DNA from: Chitinimonas koreensis
Lineage (GTDB): Bacteria; Pseudomonadota; Gammaproteobacteria; Burkholderiales; Chitinimonadaceae
DNA length: 64,000 bases
Direction of reading: 5' to 3'
NCBI RefSeq assembly: GCF_014353015.1
Contig: NZ_CP060704.1
Location: forward strand, 3,187,001-3,251,000
The position numbers and the translations under genes were made by a program. Position 1 is the stretch's first letter, and the number at the start of each line of letters is the position of its first letter. Below, one piece after another: positions 46,019-55,022 of this stretch. The notes beneath the pieces are model-generated. The model had not been told where the DNA came from. It did not search any database and worked only from the letters and a program-made list of their open reading frames with translations.

Positions 46019-46861
46019 ATGACCACCGAAACCTACGCCGTCGACCATTACGAGAATTTCCCGGTCGCCTCGCTGCTGCTGCCCCGGCCGATGCGCCGGC
46101 CCGTCTCCATCGTCTACCGCTTCGCGCGCAGCGCCGACGACTTCGCCGACGAGGGCGAGCGCACGCCGGCCGAACGCCTGGCGCTGCTCGACGGCTACCG
46201 CGCCGAGCTCGACCGCATCGAAGCCGGCCAGGCCCCTCAGACACCGCTGTTCCGCGATCTCGAACGCGAGGTCATCCGCGCGTGCGACGTGCCGATCGGG
46301 CTGTTCCGCGACCTGCTCGACGCCTTTTCCCAGGACGTGGTGAAAACCCGCTTCGCCGACTTCGGCGAGGTGATGCAGTACGCGCGCCGCTCGGCCAACC
46401 CGGTCGGCCGCATCGTGCTGCACCTGGCCGGCCAGGCCAGCCCGCGCAACCTGGCCTGGTCCGACGGCATCTGCTCGGCGCTGCAGCTGATCAACTTCTG
46501 GCAGGACATCGCCATCGACTGGCGCAAGGACCGCATCTACCTGCCGCAGGACGAGATGGCGCGCTACGGCGTCGACGAGGCCGCCATCGCGGCCGGCCGC
46601 AACGACGGCCCCTGGCGCGCGCTGATGGCCTTCCAGCTCGACCGCACGCGCCGCATCCTGCGCGCCGGTTCTCCGCTCGGCACCGCCCTGCCCGGCCGGC
46701 TCGGCCTCGAGATCCGCCTCACCGTGCTCGGTGGCGACCGCATCCTGCAGAAGATCGCGGCGGTCGACTACGACGTGTTCGAGCGCCGGCCGACGCTGAC
46801 CGGGCGCGACTGGCCCGGACTGGTGCTGCGTGCGCTGTTGCCGCGGCGGATCCGCTCATGA
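46019..46861 (+). CDS. hpnC: Squalene synthase HpnC
   Basis: 280 aa. The trans-isoprenyl diphosphate synthase fold has its first Asp motif in YRFARSADDFADE (about 34-46) and its second in LINFWQDIAIDWRKDRIYLP (about 158-177). The start HYENFPVASLLLPRPMRRPV is typical of HpnC. With HpnD and HpnE, which are not in this window, it makes squalene for hopanoids. Its stop overlaps the next ATG. Confidence 0.92.
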   Translation: MTTETYAVDHYENFPVASLLLPRPMRRPVSIVYRFARSADDFADEGERTPAERLALLDGYRAELDRIEAGQAPQTPLFRDLEREVIRACDVPIGLFRDLLDAFSQDVVKTRFADFGEVMQYARRSANPVGRIVLHLAGQASPRNLAWSDGICSALQLINFWQDIAIDWRKDRIYLPQDEMARYGVDEAAIAAGRNDGPWRALMAFQLDRTRRILRAGSPLGTALPGRLGLEIRLTVLGGDRILQKIAAVDYDVFERRPTLTGRDWPGLVLRALLPRRIRS

Positions 46862-47436
46862 GCCTGTTCCGCTTGCTGCAGCGCGCCTGCGGCGGACGCA
46901 GCTGGAGCGTCCGCCTCGGCGCCGTCGCCGCACTGGCGGTCGCAGCCTTCATGGCCTGGCAAGGCGAACTCGGCGGCGCCTTCGGCGCACCGGTGGCCGG
47001 CACCGAGCTGCACGGCCGCGTCATCGGCGTGGCCGATGGCGACACGCTCGAAGTGCTGACCGAAGCCGGCCAGCGCGAACGCGTGCGGCTGGCCTATATC
47101 GACGCGCCCGAGCACGACCAGCCCTGGGGTACGCGTGCCAGGCAAGCGCTGGCCAAGCAGGTGTTCGGCCGTGCCGTCGTCGTGCGCGAACATGGCCGCG
47201 ACCGCTACGGCCGCCTGCTCGGCGACGTGCTGGTGGAGGGACGCGACGTCAGCGAAGCCCAGCTCGCCGCCGGCATGGCCTGGCACTACCTGCACTATGC
47301 GCGCAAGGATCAGCCTGCCGACTCGTTCGAACGCTATCAGGACGCCGAGCGTACTGCACGCAACCGGCAGGAAGGGCTGTGGCACGACGACGCGCCGACC
47401 GCGCCTTGGGACTTCCGCCACGCCGGCCGGCGCTGA
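46858..47436 (+). CDS. Thermonuclease-family protein (SNase-like)
   Basis: 192 aa from ATG 46858. One N-terminal hydrophobic segment (LGAVAALAVAAFMAW) acts as an anchor or signal. The OB-fold nuclease follows with GRVIGVADGDTLEVL, RVRLAYIDAPEHDQPWGTRA and DRYGRLLGDVLVEGRDVSEA, which retain the catalytic Asp/Arg/Glu-type positions of staphylococcal nuclease. Coupled to hpnC by ATGA, though no functional link is obvious. Confidence 0.88.
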   Translation: MSLFRLLQRACGGRSWSVRLGAVAALAVAAFMAWQGELGGAFGAPVAGTELHGRVIGVADGDTLEVLTEAGQRERVRLAYIDAPEHDQPWGTRARQALAKQVFGRAVVVREHGRDRYGRLLGDVLVEGRDVSEAQLAAGMAWHYLHYARKDQPADSFERYQDAERTARNRQEGLWHDDAPTAPWDFRHAGRR

Positions 47437-47439
47437 GCC

Positions 47440-48303
47440 TCAGCGCTTGGTCAGATTGGTGATCAGGCCGCTCGCCACGATCAGCAGCATCGCCAGGCAG
47501 CTGGTCGCGCTGAGCGCGTCGCCCCAGATCAGCCAGCCGAACAGGCTGGCGCCGACCACGGTGGTATAGGCCAGGCTGGCCACCGCCAGCGTGCGGCCGC
47601 AGCTGTAGGCGCGCGTCAGCGCCAGCTGCGCGGCGGTGGCGCAGCCGCCCATGCCGATCAGCAGCCAGACGTTGCGCCAGGTGACCGGGCTGAAGCGGTC
47701 GAACACCATCCAGACGCCGGCCGCCGCGGTCGCGATCAGCGAGAAGTAGAACACGGTGCGCCACTCAGGCTCGCCCGACTCGCCCAGCATGCGCACGTTC
47801 AGATAGGCGATGCCGGCGCCGAAGCCAGACCCCAGCCCGAGCAGGCCGGCCAGCCACTGCTCGCGCTCGAAGGTCGGCCGCAGCAGCAACACCGCCCCGA
47901 CGAAGCCCAGAGCGACCGCGCCCAGCAGTTGCGGCGACGGGCGCTCGCGCAGCCAGAGCGTGGTGAGCAGGGCGAGGAATAGCGGCGAGGTGTAGTTGAG
48001 CGTCACCGCGGTGCCGAGCGGCAGGTGCACGATGGCGTAGAAATACAGCATCAGCGAGGCGGTACCGGCGATCGCTCGGGTGAACTGCTTGCCCAGCACC
48101 GGCGAAGCCAGCGAACCGCCGCGCAGGACCACCACGCCGCCGACCGCCAGGAGGCCGATGAAGCAACGGTAGAACACCAGCTCGGCCGGGCTGAACTGGC
48201 CGGCGCCGAGCTTGACGAACACGCCCATGCAGGCGAACAGGAAGGACGCGACCAGCATCCAGAACGGACCTGAGCGGGACAAGGCGGGCGGAACTCGAAG
48301 CAT
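47440..48303 (-). CDS. DMT-superfamily (EamA) transporter
   Basis: 287 aa with ten hydrophobic helices in two EamA halves (FYRCFIGLLAVGGVVVLRGG and, in the second half, TYTTVVGASLFGWLIWGD-like). It probably exports a small metabolite; substrate unknown. It converges with the nuclease gene, leaving only 3 nt between the stops. Confidence 0.88.
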   Translation of the reverse strand: MLRVPPALSRSGPFWMLVASFLFACMGVFVKLGAGQFSPAELVFYRCFIGLLAVGGVVVLRGGSLASPVLGKQFTRAIAGTASLMLYFYAIVHLPLGTAVTLNYTSPLFLALLTTLWLRERPSPQLLGAVALGFVGAVLLLRPTFEREQWLAGLLGLGSGFGAGIAYLNVRMLGESGEPEWRTVFYFSLIATAAAGVWMVFDRFSPVTWRNVWLLIGMGGCATAAQLALTRAYSCGRTLAVASLAYTTVVGASLFGWLIWGDALSATSCLAMLLIVASGLITNLTKR

Positions 48304-48372
48304 GGCCGCATTCTACCGTGCCGCCCCTCCCCGCCCTGCCGCTGCACCGCAATATAAGCGCCGCCCCGGCGT

Positions 48373-49491
48373 TCAGGCCTTGAGCATCAGCGCGCCGGAC
48401 AGGAGCTTGAGCAGCTCGCCCTGGCGATGGGTGCCGGTCTTCCAGAACATCGACTTGAGCTGGGTGCGCACCGTCGAGACCTGGACCGACAGGCGAGCGG
48501 CCGCCTCGCTCGGCGTCGCGCCTTCGAGCAGCAGCGCCGCCAGCCGGCATTCGGCCGGCGAGAGACCGTACAGGGCGGCCAGCACGTCGAGCGGCTGCGC
48601 TTCCGCCGCGTTCGGATCGTGCGCCATCAGGAGCGCCAGCGGGCGCTGCCAGTCGACCACCAGCGGCGAATCGGCCGGCAGCGGCGCCACCAGCACCGTC
48701 AGCCGGCCGCCGTCGGGCCGGTCGAGCGCCAGCGCGCCGCTCTGCGCCGTGCGCTTGGTCGCGTCCTGCAGGCGCTGCGCCAGCCGGGCCGCCACGCTGG
48801 CGGTCTCGGCCACCAGCTTGCCGTTCCGGACCGACACGCCCGGCAGCACACCGCCCTGTTCGGCCGCACTGTTGGCGAACAGCACCCTGCCGTCGGCATC
48901 GACCACCCACAGCGGCGCCACCAGCCGATCGAGCGCCTGGCGGGCGACCGCGGCCTGCATGCGCAGGCGCGAAAACTCGGTGGACAGCCGGCAGGCCAGC
49001 TCCAGGTGCGGCGACAACCGGCTCAGCAGCTCCAGCTCGGCGGCGCCGAAGACCTGCGTGCCGATGCCGCGCTGGAAGCCGATCAGGCCGTCCGTGATGC
49101 CGTCGTCGAAGGTCCGGGTGCCGACGATGTGGCGCAAGCCGTTGGGCAGCATGTAGCGCTGGAAGAATTCATCGCCGGCGACGAAGCGGTCGTCGAAATG
49201 CTCGTGCTCGGCCACCCAGCGGCCGACCGGATAGCGGCTCACCACCGCCGACCACGGATCGAGCGCGATATAGCGCTCGATGTAGGCACGCCGGACCGAC
49301 TCCTCCAGCCCGAAGGCGTGCCATTGCGTCGGCATGCCGTTCGAGCGATCACGCAGGTAGAACGCACCGGAACAGGCATCGACGGCTTCGCCGATGCGCT
49401 TGAGCAATCCTTCCCATTTCGACGGCTCGAGCACCGCCGCATGGATGGTGGTGACCAGCGTGTCGTATTGTTTCAGCTTGTTATCGACCAT
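48373..49491 (-). CDS. LuxR-type transcriptional regulator
   Basis: 372 aa. A PAS/GAF-like N-terminus (about 1-240) includes LWVVDADGRVLFANSAAEQGG. The LuxR C-terminal helix-turn-helix is at about 310-365 (LSPAECRLAALLLEGATPSE, then AAARLSVQVSTVRTQLKSMF). It has no receiver Asp and no recognisable autoinducer site. It stands alone between the transporter gene and a 330-bp spacer; targets unknown. Confidence 0.85.
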   Translation of the reverse strand: MVDNKLKQYDTLVTTIHAAVLEPSKWEGLLKRIGEAVDACSGAFYLRDRSNGMPTQWHAFGLEESVRRAYIERYIALDPWSAVVSRYPVGRWVAEHEHFDDRFVAGDEFFQRYMLPNGLRHIVGTRTFDDGITDGLIGFQRGIGTQVFGAAELELLSRLSPHLELACRLSTEFSRLRMQAAVARQALDRLVAPLWVVDADGRVLFANSAAEQGGVLPGVSVRNGKLVAETASVAARLAQRLQDATKRTAQSGALALDRPDGGRLTVLVAPLPADSPLVVDWQRPLALLMAHDPNAAEAQPLDVLAALYGLSPAECRLAALLLEGATPSEAAARLSVQVSTVRTQLKSMFWKTGTHRQGELLKLLSGALMLKA

Positions 49492-49821
49492 CTGCGGTCG
49501 CTCCCTCGCGACCCTGGCATATCTGACATGCCGCAGTATTCTTTCCTGGACTACGTGGCATAAGCCTTTCGGCAGAAATGGCCTCGCCTGACTTTATGTC
49601 GACAGAGCCTAACAGCGTTGCGGCAATATTCAAGATGATTCCGTAGCAAGCCCAAATGTCCACCATATGGGGATGACGGCCCCATTGCAGGCGACTACAT
49701 TCAAGTCTCCGCCCGAGGAGGAGGAATCTCGGGGAGGGGAAGTCCCTCGCGGCCGGCGACCTAGTCGATGGCCATCGGATTCCGCAGCGAGACGCCTCAA
49801 CGATCGGCGCCATGCGGAAAC
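49492..49821. other. Intergenic region upstream of the LuxR-type gene
   Basis: 330 bp without a supported gene, leading to the purF terminator. It should contain the promoter of the LuxR-type gene. No clear -35/-10 pair or operator stands out. Confidence 0.4.
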
Positions 49822-49854
49822 AAAAAAGGACGGGCGACTCAGATGAGTCGCCCG
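49822..49854 (-). terminator. purF terminator
   Basis: On the minus strand CGGGCGACTC-ATCT-GAGTCGCCCG is followed by TCCTTTTTTG, 42 nt past the purF stop. Confidence 0.85.
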
Positions 49855-49896
49855 ATCCATTTCCACCGTCCGATTTCCCGGCGGCTGATCCGAAGA

Positions 49897-51435
49897 TCAG
49901 ATCAGGTTCTGCTCGGCGACCCCGACATTCATGTCCAGCACCCGGCTGCCGCTGTCCGCATCCTTCGACAGCGGGCTCGCACGGCGGTTTTCCATCTCGG
50001 CCAGGTAGGCCTCGTCGACATCGCCGGTGATGTACTCGCCCGAAAAGCACGAGGTCTCGAAATACGAGATCTTGCCGCCGCTCGCATCGGTCACGGCCTG
50101 CACCAGCGCATCGAGATCCTGATAGAACACCGCGTCGGCGCTGATTTCCGCGGCGATCTGCGCGTCGTTGCGGCCGGTCGCGATCAGCTCGGCGCGGGTC
50201 GGCATGTCGATGCCGTAGACGTGCGGATAACGGACCGGCGGTGCCGCGGACGCGAAATACACCTTGTTGGCGCCGGCTTCGCGCGCCATCTGTACGATTT
50301 CCTTCGAGGTGGTGCCGCGCACGATCGAATCGTCGACCAGCAGCACGTTGCGGCCGGCGAACTCCACCGCGATCGGGTTGAGCTTCTGCCGGACCGACTT
50401 CTTGCGCGTCGCCTGGCCCGGCATGATGAAGGTGCGGCCGATGTAGCGGTTCTTCTGGAAGCCCTCGCGATACGGCAGGCCGAGGTGGTTGGCCAGCTGC
50501 AGCGCGCTGGCGCGGCTGGTGTCGGGGATCGGGATCACCACGTCGATGTCGAGCTCGGGCAGCTCGCGGCGGATCTTGTCGGCCAGGTTGTCGCCCATGT
50601 TGAGGCGGGCCTGGTAGACCGAGATGCCGTCCATGACCGAATCGGGCCGGGCGAAATAGACGTGTTCGAAGATGCAGGGCACCAATTGCGGCTTGTCGGC
50701 GCACTGGCGGCTGTACAGCTCGCCGTCCATGGTGATGAAGATCGCCTCGCCCGGAGCGATGTCGCGCACCATCTTGAAACCCAGCGTATCGAGCGCGACC
50801 GATTCGGATGCGACCAGCAGCTCGCGGCCGTCGGCGGTGTCGTGCTCGCCGAGCACCAGCGGCCGGATGCCGTGCGGATCGCGGAAAGCCACCAGGCCGT
50901 AGCCGGCGATCACCGCCACCACCGCGTAGGCGCCGCGCACCCGGCGATGTACCGCGGCGATCGCGTCGAAGATCGTGTCGGGCTTGAGCGCGAAGCCGAC
51001 CACCCGCTTCTGCAGCTCGAAGGCGAACACGTTGAGCAGCGCTTCGGAATCGGAATGCGTGTTGATGTGCCGCAGATCGTTGCGGTACATCGCCTCCTTC
51101 AATTCCTTGTGGTTGGTCAGGTTGCCGTTGTGGGCCAGCACGATGCCGAACGGACTGTTGACGTAGAACGGCTGCGATTCGGCCAGGCTCGAGGCCGAGC
51201 CGGCGGTCGGATAGCGCACGTGGCCGATGCCGACGTTGCCCATCAGCGAACGCATATTGCGCGTGCGGAACACGTCGGCCACCAGGCCCTGCCCCTTGTG
51301 CATATGCATCACGCCGTTGGGTTCGGCCGTAACGATGCCGGCGGCGTCCTGGCCGCGATGCTGCAGGACGAGCAAGCCGTCGTAGAGCAGTTGGTTAACG
51401 GGTGTCTTCGCCACCACACCGAGAATGCCGCACAT
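49897..51435 (-). CDS. purF: Amidophosphoribosyltransferase
   Basis: 512 aa. The catalytic Cys is residue 2 (MCGILGVVAKTPV), followed by the class-II glutaminase (YPTAGSASSLAESQPFYVNS). The phosphoribosyltransferase domain has the PRPP loop VLLVDDSIVRGTTSKEIV. It makes phosphoribosylamine, the first committed step of purine synthesis. cvpA lies 45 nt upstream in the same transcript. Confidence 0.96.
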   Translation of the reverse strand: MCGILGVVAKTPVNQLLYDGLLVLQHRGQDAAGIVTAEPNGVMHMHKGQGLVADVFRTRNMRSLMGNVGIGHVRYPTAGSASSLAESQPFYVNSPFGIVLAHNGNLTNHKELKEAMYRNDLRHINTHSDSEALLNVFAFELQKRVVGFALKPDTIFDAIAAVHRRVRGAYAVVAVIAGYGLVAFRDPHGIRPLVLGEHDTADGRELLVASESVALDTLGFKMVRDIAPGEAIFITMDGELYSRQCADKPQLVPCIFEHVYFARPDSVMDGISVYQARLNMGDNLADKIRRELPELDIDVVIPIPDTSRASALQLANHLGLPYREGFQKNRYIGRTFIMPGQATRKKSVRQKLNPIAVEFAGRNVLLVDDSIVRGTTSKEIVQMAREAGANKVYFASAAPPVRYPHVYGIDMPTRAELIATGRNDAQIAAEISADAVFYQDLDALVQAVTDASGGKISYFETSCFSGEYITGDVDEAYLAEMENRRASPLSKDADSGSRVLDMNVGVAEQNLI

Positions 51436-51480
51436 GATGCTTCCTTGCTTTACTGAATCCGGAACCGGCCGGCGGCCGGC

Positions 51481-51972
51481 TCATTCAAACTTGATACGGC
51501 TGGCCAGCTCGGCCGGCAGCCAGGGCTTGAGCGTAGCCGCCAGCGCCTCGAGCGGCGGGCTGAACATCGCATCGCGCCAGATCGGCTGGCGCGGCAGCGT
51601 GGTCATGCCGGCCACCAGCACCAGTGCCAGCGTGATCAGCACGCCGCGCGCCAGGCCGAACACCGCGCCGAGCAGCCGGTCGACCGGCGCGAGGCCGGTC
51701 GCCTTGATGAACTGGGCCAGCGTGATGCGCACGATGGCCGAAACGAACCAGACGCCGAGCAGGATGCCGACGAAGCCGCCGATCAGCCGCAGCTCCGGCG
51801 TCGGCACGTCGGCCGGCAACATCGCCCCGACCGTCGCGGCATAGCGCTGCGCTAGCCAGAAGCCGAGCACCCAGGCCGCCAGCGACAGGATTTCCGACAG
51901 CCCGCCCCGCAGCACCGCCAGCAGCACCGAGATGCCGAGGATGGCCAGTACCGCGTAGTCGAAGCCGGTCAT
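51481..51972 (-). CDS. cvpA: CvpA-family membrane protein
   Basis: 163 aa with four transmembrane helices (DYAVLAILGISVLLAVLRGG, then LRLIGGFVGILLGVWFVSAI). The typical cvpA-purF arrangement supports the name. CvpA affects colicin V export, biofilm formation and envelope resistance in enterobacteria; the exact activity is unknown. It overlaps the SPOR gene by 4 nt. Confidence 0.92.
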   Translation of the reverse strand: MTGFDYAVLAILGISVLLAVLRGGLSEILSLAAWVLGFWLAQRYAATVGAMLPADVPTPELRLIGGFVGILLGVWFVSAIVRITLAQFIKATGLAPVDRLLGAVFGLARGVLITLALVLVAGMTTLPRQPIWRDAMFSPPLEALAATLKPWLPAELASRIKFE

Positions 51973-52691
51973 TTACCGATGACGCTGCTGGTCACGCCGA
52001 CGCCGGCCAATCGCTCGTGCGCCTTGTCCGCCAGCTCGCGGCTGGCATAGGGGCCGGCGCGCAGACGAGTCAATTCGCCCTTGTCGGTCCGCACCGTCTC
52101 GGACTGCAGTCCGACGCCGGCGCCGCGCGCCTTGGCGATCAGCGCGTCGGCCTTGCTCTTGTCGGCGAAGGCGCCGATCTGGAGATAGAACTTGCCGGCC
52201 GGCTTGTCGTCCGCCTGCGGCACAGGCTTCTCGGTCGGCTTGGCGGCGGTGTGGGCGGGCTCTTCGGCGCCGGCCAGGATGCGGGCGGGATCGCGCTTGG
52301 GCTCGGTCGGGCGGGTTTCGGATGGCTTCTCGGCCGGCTTGGCCGGTTCGGGCCGCAACTCGGGTCTGGGAGTGGGCGTCGGCAGCGGGGTCGGAACCGG
52401 CGTCGGCTTCGTCGGCACGACCTGCGGCGCGAGCGTCGGCGCGGGTTGGCTGGAGGGTGCCGCCGGCGGTACGGCCTCGACGGCGGGCACCGGATGAACC
52501 GTCCCCGACAGCGCCGGCGTATTGCTGACGATGGCGACCGGCTGGGTCACCAGGCTCTGCGGCGGCTTGTCGTCCATCACCGTCCACAGCACGACCAGGG
52601 CGGCGAGGACCAGCGCGATGGCGCCGACCAGGCGGCGGCGCGCACGTTTCTTGAGGGCAGTGAGTTCTTCGCTGATCGGGGCGTCGGCCAT
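51969..52691 (-). CDS. SPOR-domain protein (DedD-like)
   Basis: 240 aa. A short cytoplasmic start is followed by one transmembrane helix (LVGAIALVLAALVVLWTVM, about 18-36) and a Pro/Thr-rich periplasmic linker. A C-terminal SPOR domain (FYLQIGAFADKSKADALIAK to SSVIGK, about 165-240) binds denuded septal peptidoglycan. This is the architecture of DedD, a minor cell-division protein. It is translationally linked to folC and cvpA. Confidence 0.9.
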   Translation of the reverse strand: MADAPISEELTALKKRARRRLVGAIALVLAALVVLWTVMDDKPPQSLVTQPVAIVSNTPALSGTVHPVPAVEAVPPAAPSSQPAPTLAPQVVPTKPTPVPTPLPTPTPRPELRPEPAKPAEKPSETRPTEPKRDPARILAGAEEPAHTAAKPTEKPVPQADDKPAGKFYLQIGAFADKSKADALIAKARGAGVGLQSETVRTDKGELTRLRAGPYASRELADKAHERLAGVGVTSSVIGK

Positions 52692-52700
52692 GGGCGATGG

Positions 52701-53969
52701 TCAGCGTGGTCCGAGCGCGAGGACGCCGGCCACGGTATAGAACGATCCAAAGGCCGCGATTCTATCATTTTCGCCGGCCGCCGACCGCGCGGCGGCGAAG
52801 GCCTCGGCGATCGAGCCGTGGATCTGCACCCTGCCCTGCGCGCCGGCCGCTACGATCGCCCGCGCCAGCGCCTCGGCCGTGGCCGCGCGCGGCGTATCGA
52901 GGGTCGCCACGTGCCAGACCTCGATGCGGTCCTTCAGGCAGGCCACCACGCCGGCGATGTCCTTGTCGGCCATCATGCCGAACACCGCATGGGTGGCCTG
53001 GAAGAAGCCTTGGTTGAGCAGGTTCTGCGCCAGCGCCGCCGCCGCGTGCGGATTGTGGGCCACGTCGAGCACGATCGACGGCCGGCCCGGCAGGACCTGG
53101 TAGCGCCCCGGCAGTTCGACCTCGAGCAGGCCGCGCTTGAGGTCGCCGATGCCGACCGGCAGGCGCGCGTACAGCGCATCGAGGATCGCGATCACCAGGC
53201 TGGCGTTGCCGAGCTGGTAGGCGCCGCGCAGCGCCGGGAACGGCAGGCCGGGCTTCTGACCGTTGCGGCCGCGCCAGCGCCACTGGGTGGTCTCGTTGAC
53301 ATAGCCGAAATCGCGGCCGATCAGCTGCAGCTCGGCACCGATCCGCTCGGCCTGCTCGACCAGCGCGCGCGGCGGATTCGGATCGGCGCAGAAGGCCGGC
53401 TTGCCCGGCCGGAATATGCCGGCCTTCTCGAAGCCGATGCTCTCGCGGTCGTCGCCGAGAAAGGCCTGGTGGTCGATATCGACGCTGACCACCGCGGCGA
53501 CGTCGGGCTCGAACACATTGACCGCGTCGAGCCGGCCGCCGAGGCCGACCTCGAGCACCGCTACCTCGACGCCGGCCGCGATGAACTGGTGCATCGCGGC
53601 CAGCGTGCCGAATTCGAAATAGGTCAGCGAAGTGTCGCCGCGGGCCGCCTCGACGGCGCGGAAACCCGCCACGATGGCCGCGTCGTCCGCCGGCAGCAGG
53701 TCGATCGCGACGCGCTCGTTGTAATGCAGGATGTGCGGACTGGTATAAGTGCCCACCTTGAAGCCGGCCGCGCGGTACGCGGCGGACAGCATGGCGCAGG
53801 TCGAACCCTTGCCGTTGGTGCCGCCAACGACCACCACCGGGAAATCGGGCGCCAGGCCCATCGCGTCGCGCACGCGCGCGACACGCTCGAGGCCCATGTC
53901 GATGGCGCTGGGATGCAGTTGCTCGAGGTGGGCCAGCCAGGCGGCCAGGCTGTCGGCGTCGAAAGACAT
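52701..53969 (-). CDS. folC: Folylpolyglutamate synthase / dihydrofolate synthase
   Basis: 422 aa. Mur-ligase fold with the P-loop VVGGTNGKGSTCAML (about 44-58), SPHILHYNERVAIDL and VLDVAHNPHAAAAL. It adds glutamate to dihydropteroate and folates. It lies in the conserved accD-folC-dedD-cvpA-purF block, 9 nt before the SPOR gene. Confidence 0.95.
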   Translation of the reverse strand: MSFDADSLAAWLAHLEQLHPSAIDMGLERVARVRDAMGLAPDFPVVVVGGTNGKGSTCAMLSAAYRAAGFKVGTYTSPHILHYNERVAIDLLPADDAAIVAGFRAVEAARGDTSLTYFEFGTLAAMHQFIAAGVEVAVLEVGLGGRLDAVNVFEPDVAAVVSVDIDHQAFLGDDRESIGFEKAGIFRPGKPAFCADPNPPRALVEQAERIGAELQLIGRDFGYVNETTQWRWRGRNGQKPGLPFPALRGAYQLGNASLVIAILDALYARLPVGIGDLKRGLLEVELPGRYQVLPGRPSIVLDVAHNPHAAAALAQNLLNQGFFQATHAVFGMMADKDIAGVVACLKDRIEVWHVATLDTPRAATAEALARAIVAAGAQGRVQIHGSIAEAFAAARSAAGENDRIAAFGSFYTVAGVLALGPR

Positions 53970-54004
53970 GTCGGATGCGCGCTCGCGGGCGCCCTCAATG
54001 GATC

Positions 54005-54058
54005 GGGGGACGCGAAGGATATAAGGCTTTCGCCCGTTTGTATCCTTCGCGTCCCCCG
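54005..54058. repeat. Long perfect inverted repeat between accD and folC
   Basis: CGGGGGACGCGAAGGATA (54005-54022) and its exact complement (54041-54058) form an 18-bp stem around an 18-nt loop. No T-run follows on the minus strand, so it is not a standard terminator. An RNA processing or stability element, or a REP-like sequence, is possible. Confidence 0.65.
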
Positions 54059-54077
54059 CGATCGGCCAAAGGCGGAA

Positions 54078-54950
54078 TCAGGCGATGGCCGGCTGCCGCA
54101 TCAGCAGGGTCAGGAGATCGGCCAGCTTCTGGCGCAGCTCGCGGCGATCGACGATCAGGTCGATCGCGCCCTTCTCCAGCAGGAACTCGGCGCGCTGGAA
54201 GCCTTCCGGCAACGTCTCGCGCACGGTCTGCTCGATCACGCGCGGGCCGGCGAAGCCGATCAGCGCGCCCGGCTCGGCCAGCACCACGTCGCCGAGGAAG
54301 GCGAACGAGGCCGACACGCCGCCCATGGTCGGGTCGGTCAGCAGCGAAATGAAAGGCAAGCCCCTGTCGGCGAGCTTGGTGAGGATCGCGCTGGTCTTGG
54401 CCATCTGCATCAGCGACATCAGGCCTTCCTGCATGCGCGCCCCGCCCGAGGCCGACACGCAGATGAAGGGACAGCCGTTGTCGATGGCGGCCTGTGCGCC
54501 GCGCACGAAGCGCTCGCCGACCACCGAGCCCATCGAACCGCCGATGAACTTGAATTCGAACGCGGCGATCACCACCGGCAGCGAATGGATCGCGCCCTGC
54601 ATCACCACCAGCGCATCCTCTTCGCCGCTCGAGTCGCGCGCGGCGTCGAGCCGCTCGGGATAACGCTTGGAATCCTTGAACTTGAGGAAATCGGTCGGAC
54701 GGACCTCGCTGCCGATCTCGACCCGGCCTTCGACGTCGAGCATCAGGTCCAGCCGGCGCCGCGCCGATACGGCATTGTGATGGCCGCACTTGGGACAGAC
54801 GTCGAGGTTGTTGTCGAGGTCGGTGCGGTACAGCACCGCCTCGCAGGCGGAACACTTGCTCCACAAACCCTCGGGCATCGACTTGGACGGACCGGTGGGC
54901 TTGGCCTTGATCTTGGGGGCAACAGCTTTTGCAACCAACTCATGCTTCAT
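54078..54950 (-). CDS. accD: Acetyl-CoA carboxylase carboxyltransferase subunit beta
   Basis: 290 aa from ATG 54950. An N-terminal four-cysteine zinc ribbon (CSACEAVLYRTDLDNNLDVC, then PKCG) is followed by the carboxyltransferase core: GGSMGSVVGERFVRG, VSASGGARMQEGLMSLMQMA and DPTMGGVSASFAFLGD. With AccA it transfers carboxyl to acetyl-CoA for fatty-acid synthesis. It follows trpA in the usual betaproteobacterial order. Confidence 0.95.
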   Translation of the reverse strand: MKHELVAKAVAPKIKAKPTGPSKSMPEGLWSKCSACEAVLYRTDLDNNLDVCPKCGHHNAVSARRRLDLMLDVEGRVEIGSEVRPTDFLKFKDSKRYPERLDAARDSSGEEDALVVMQGAIHSLPVVIAAFEFKFIGGSMGSVVGERFVRGAQAAIDNGCPFICVSASGGARMQEGLMSLMQMAKTSAILTKLADRGLPFISLLTDPTMGGVSASFAFLGDVVLAEPGALIGFAGPRVIEQTVRETLPEGFQRAEFLLEKGAIDLIVDRRELRQKLADLLTLLMRQPAIA

Positions 54951-55022
54951 CGTCTCCGGCGCCGGCCGCAATTCGACCGAGCGCTTGAAAATACAAAGGG
55001 CCGCAGCAGCGGCCCTGGGATT

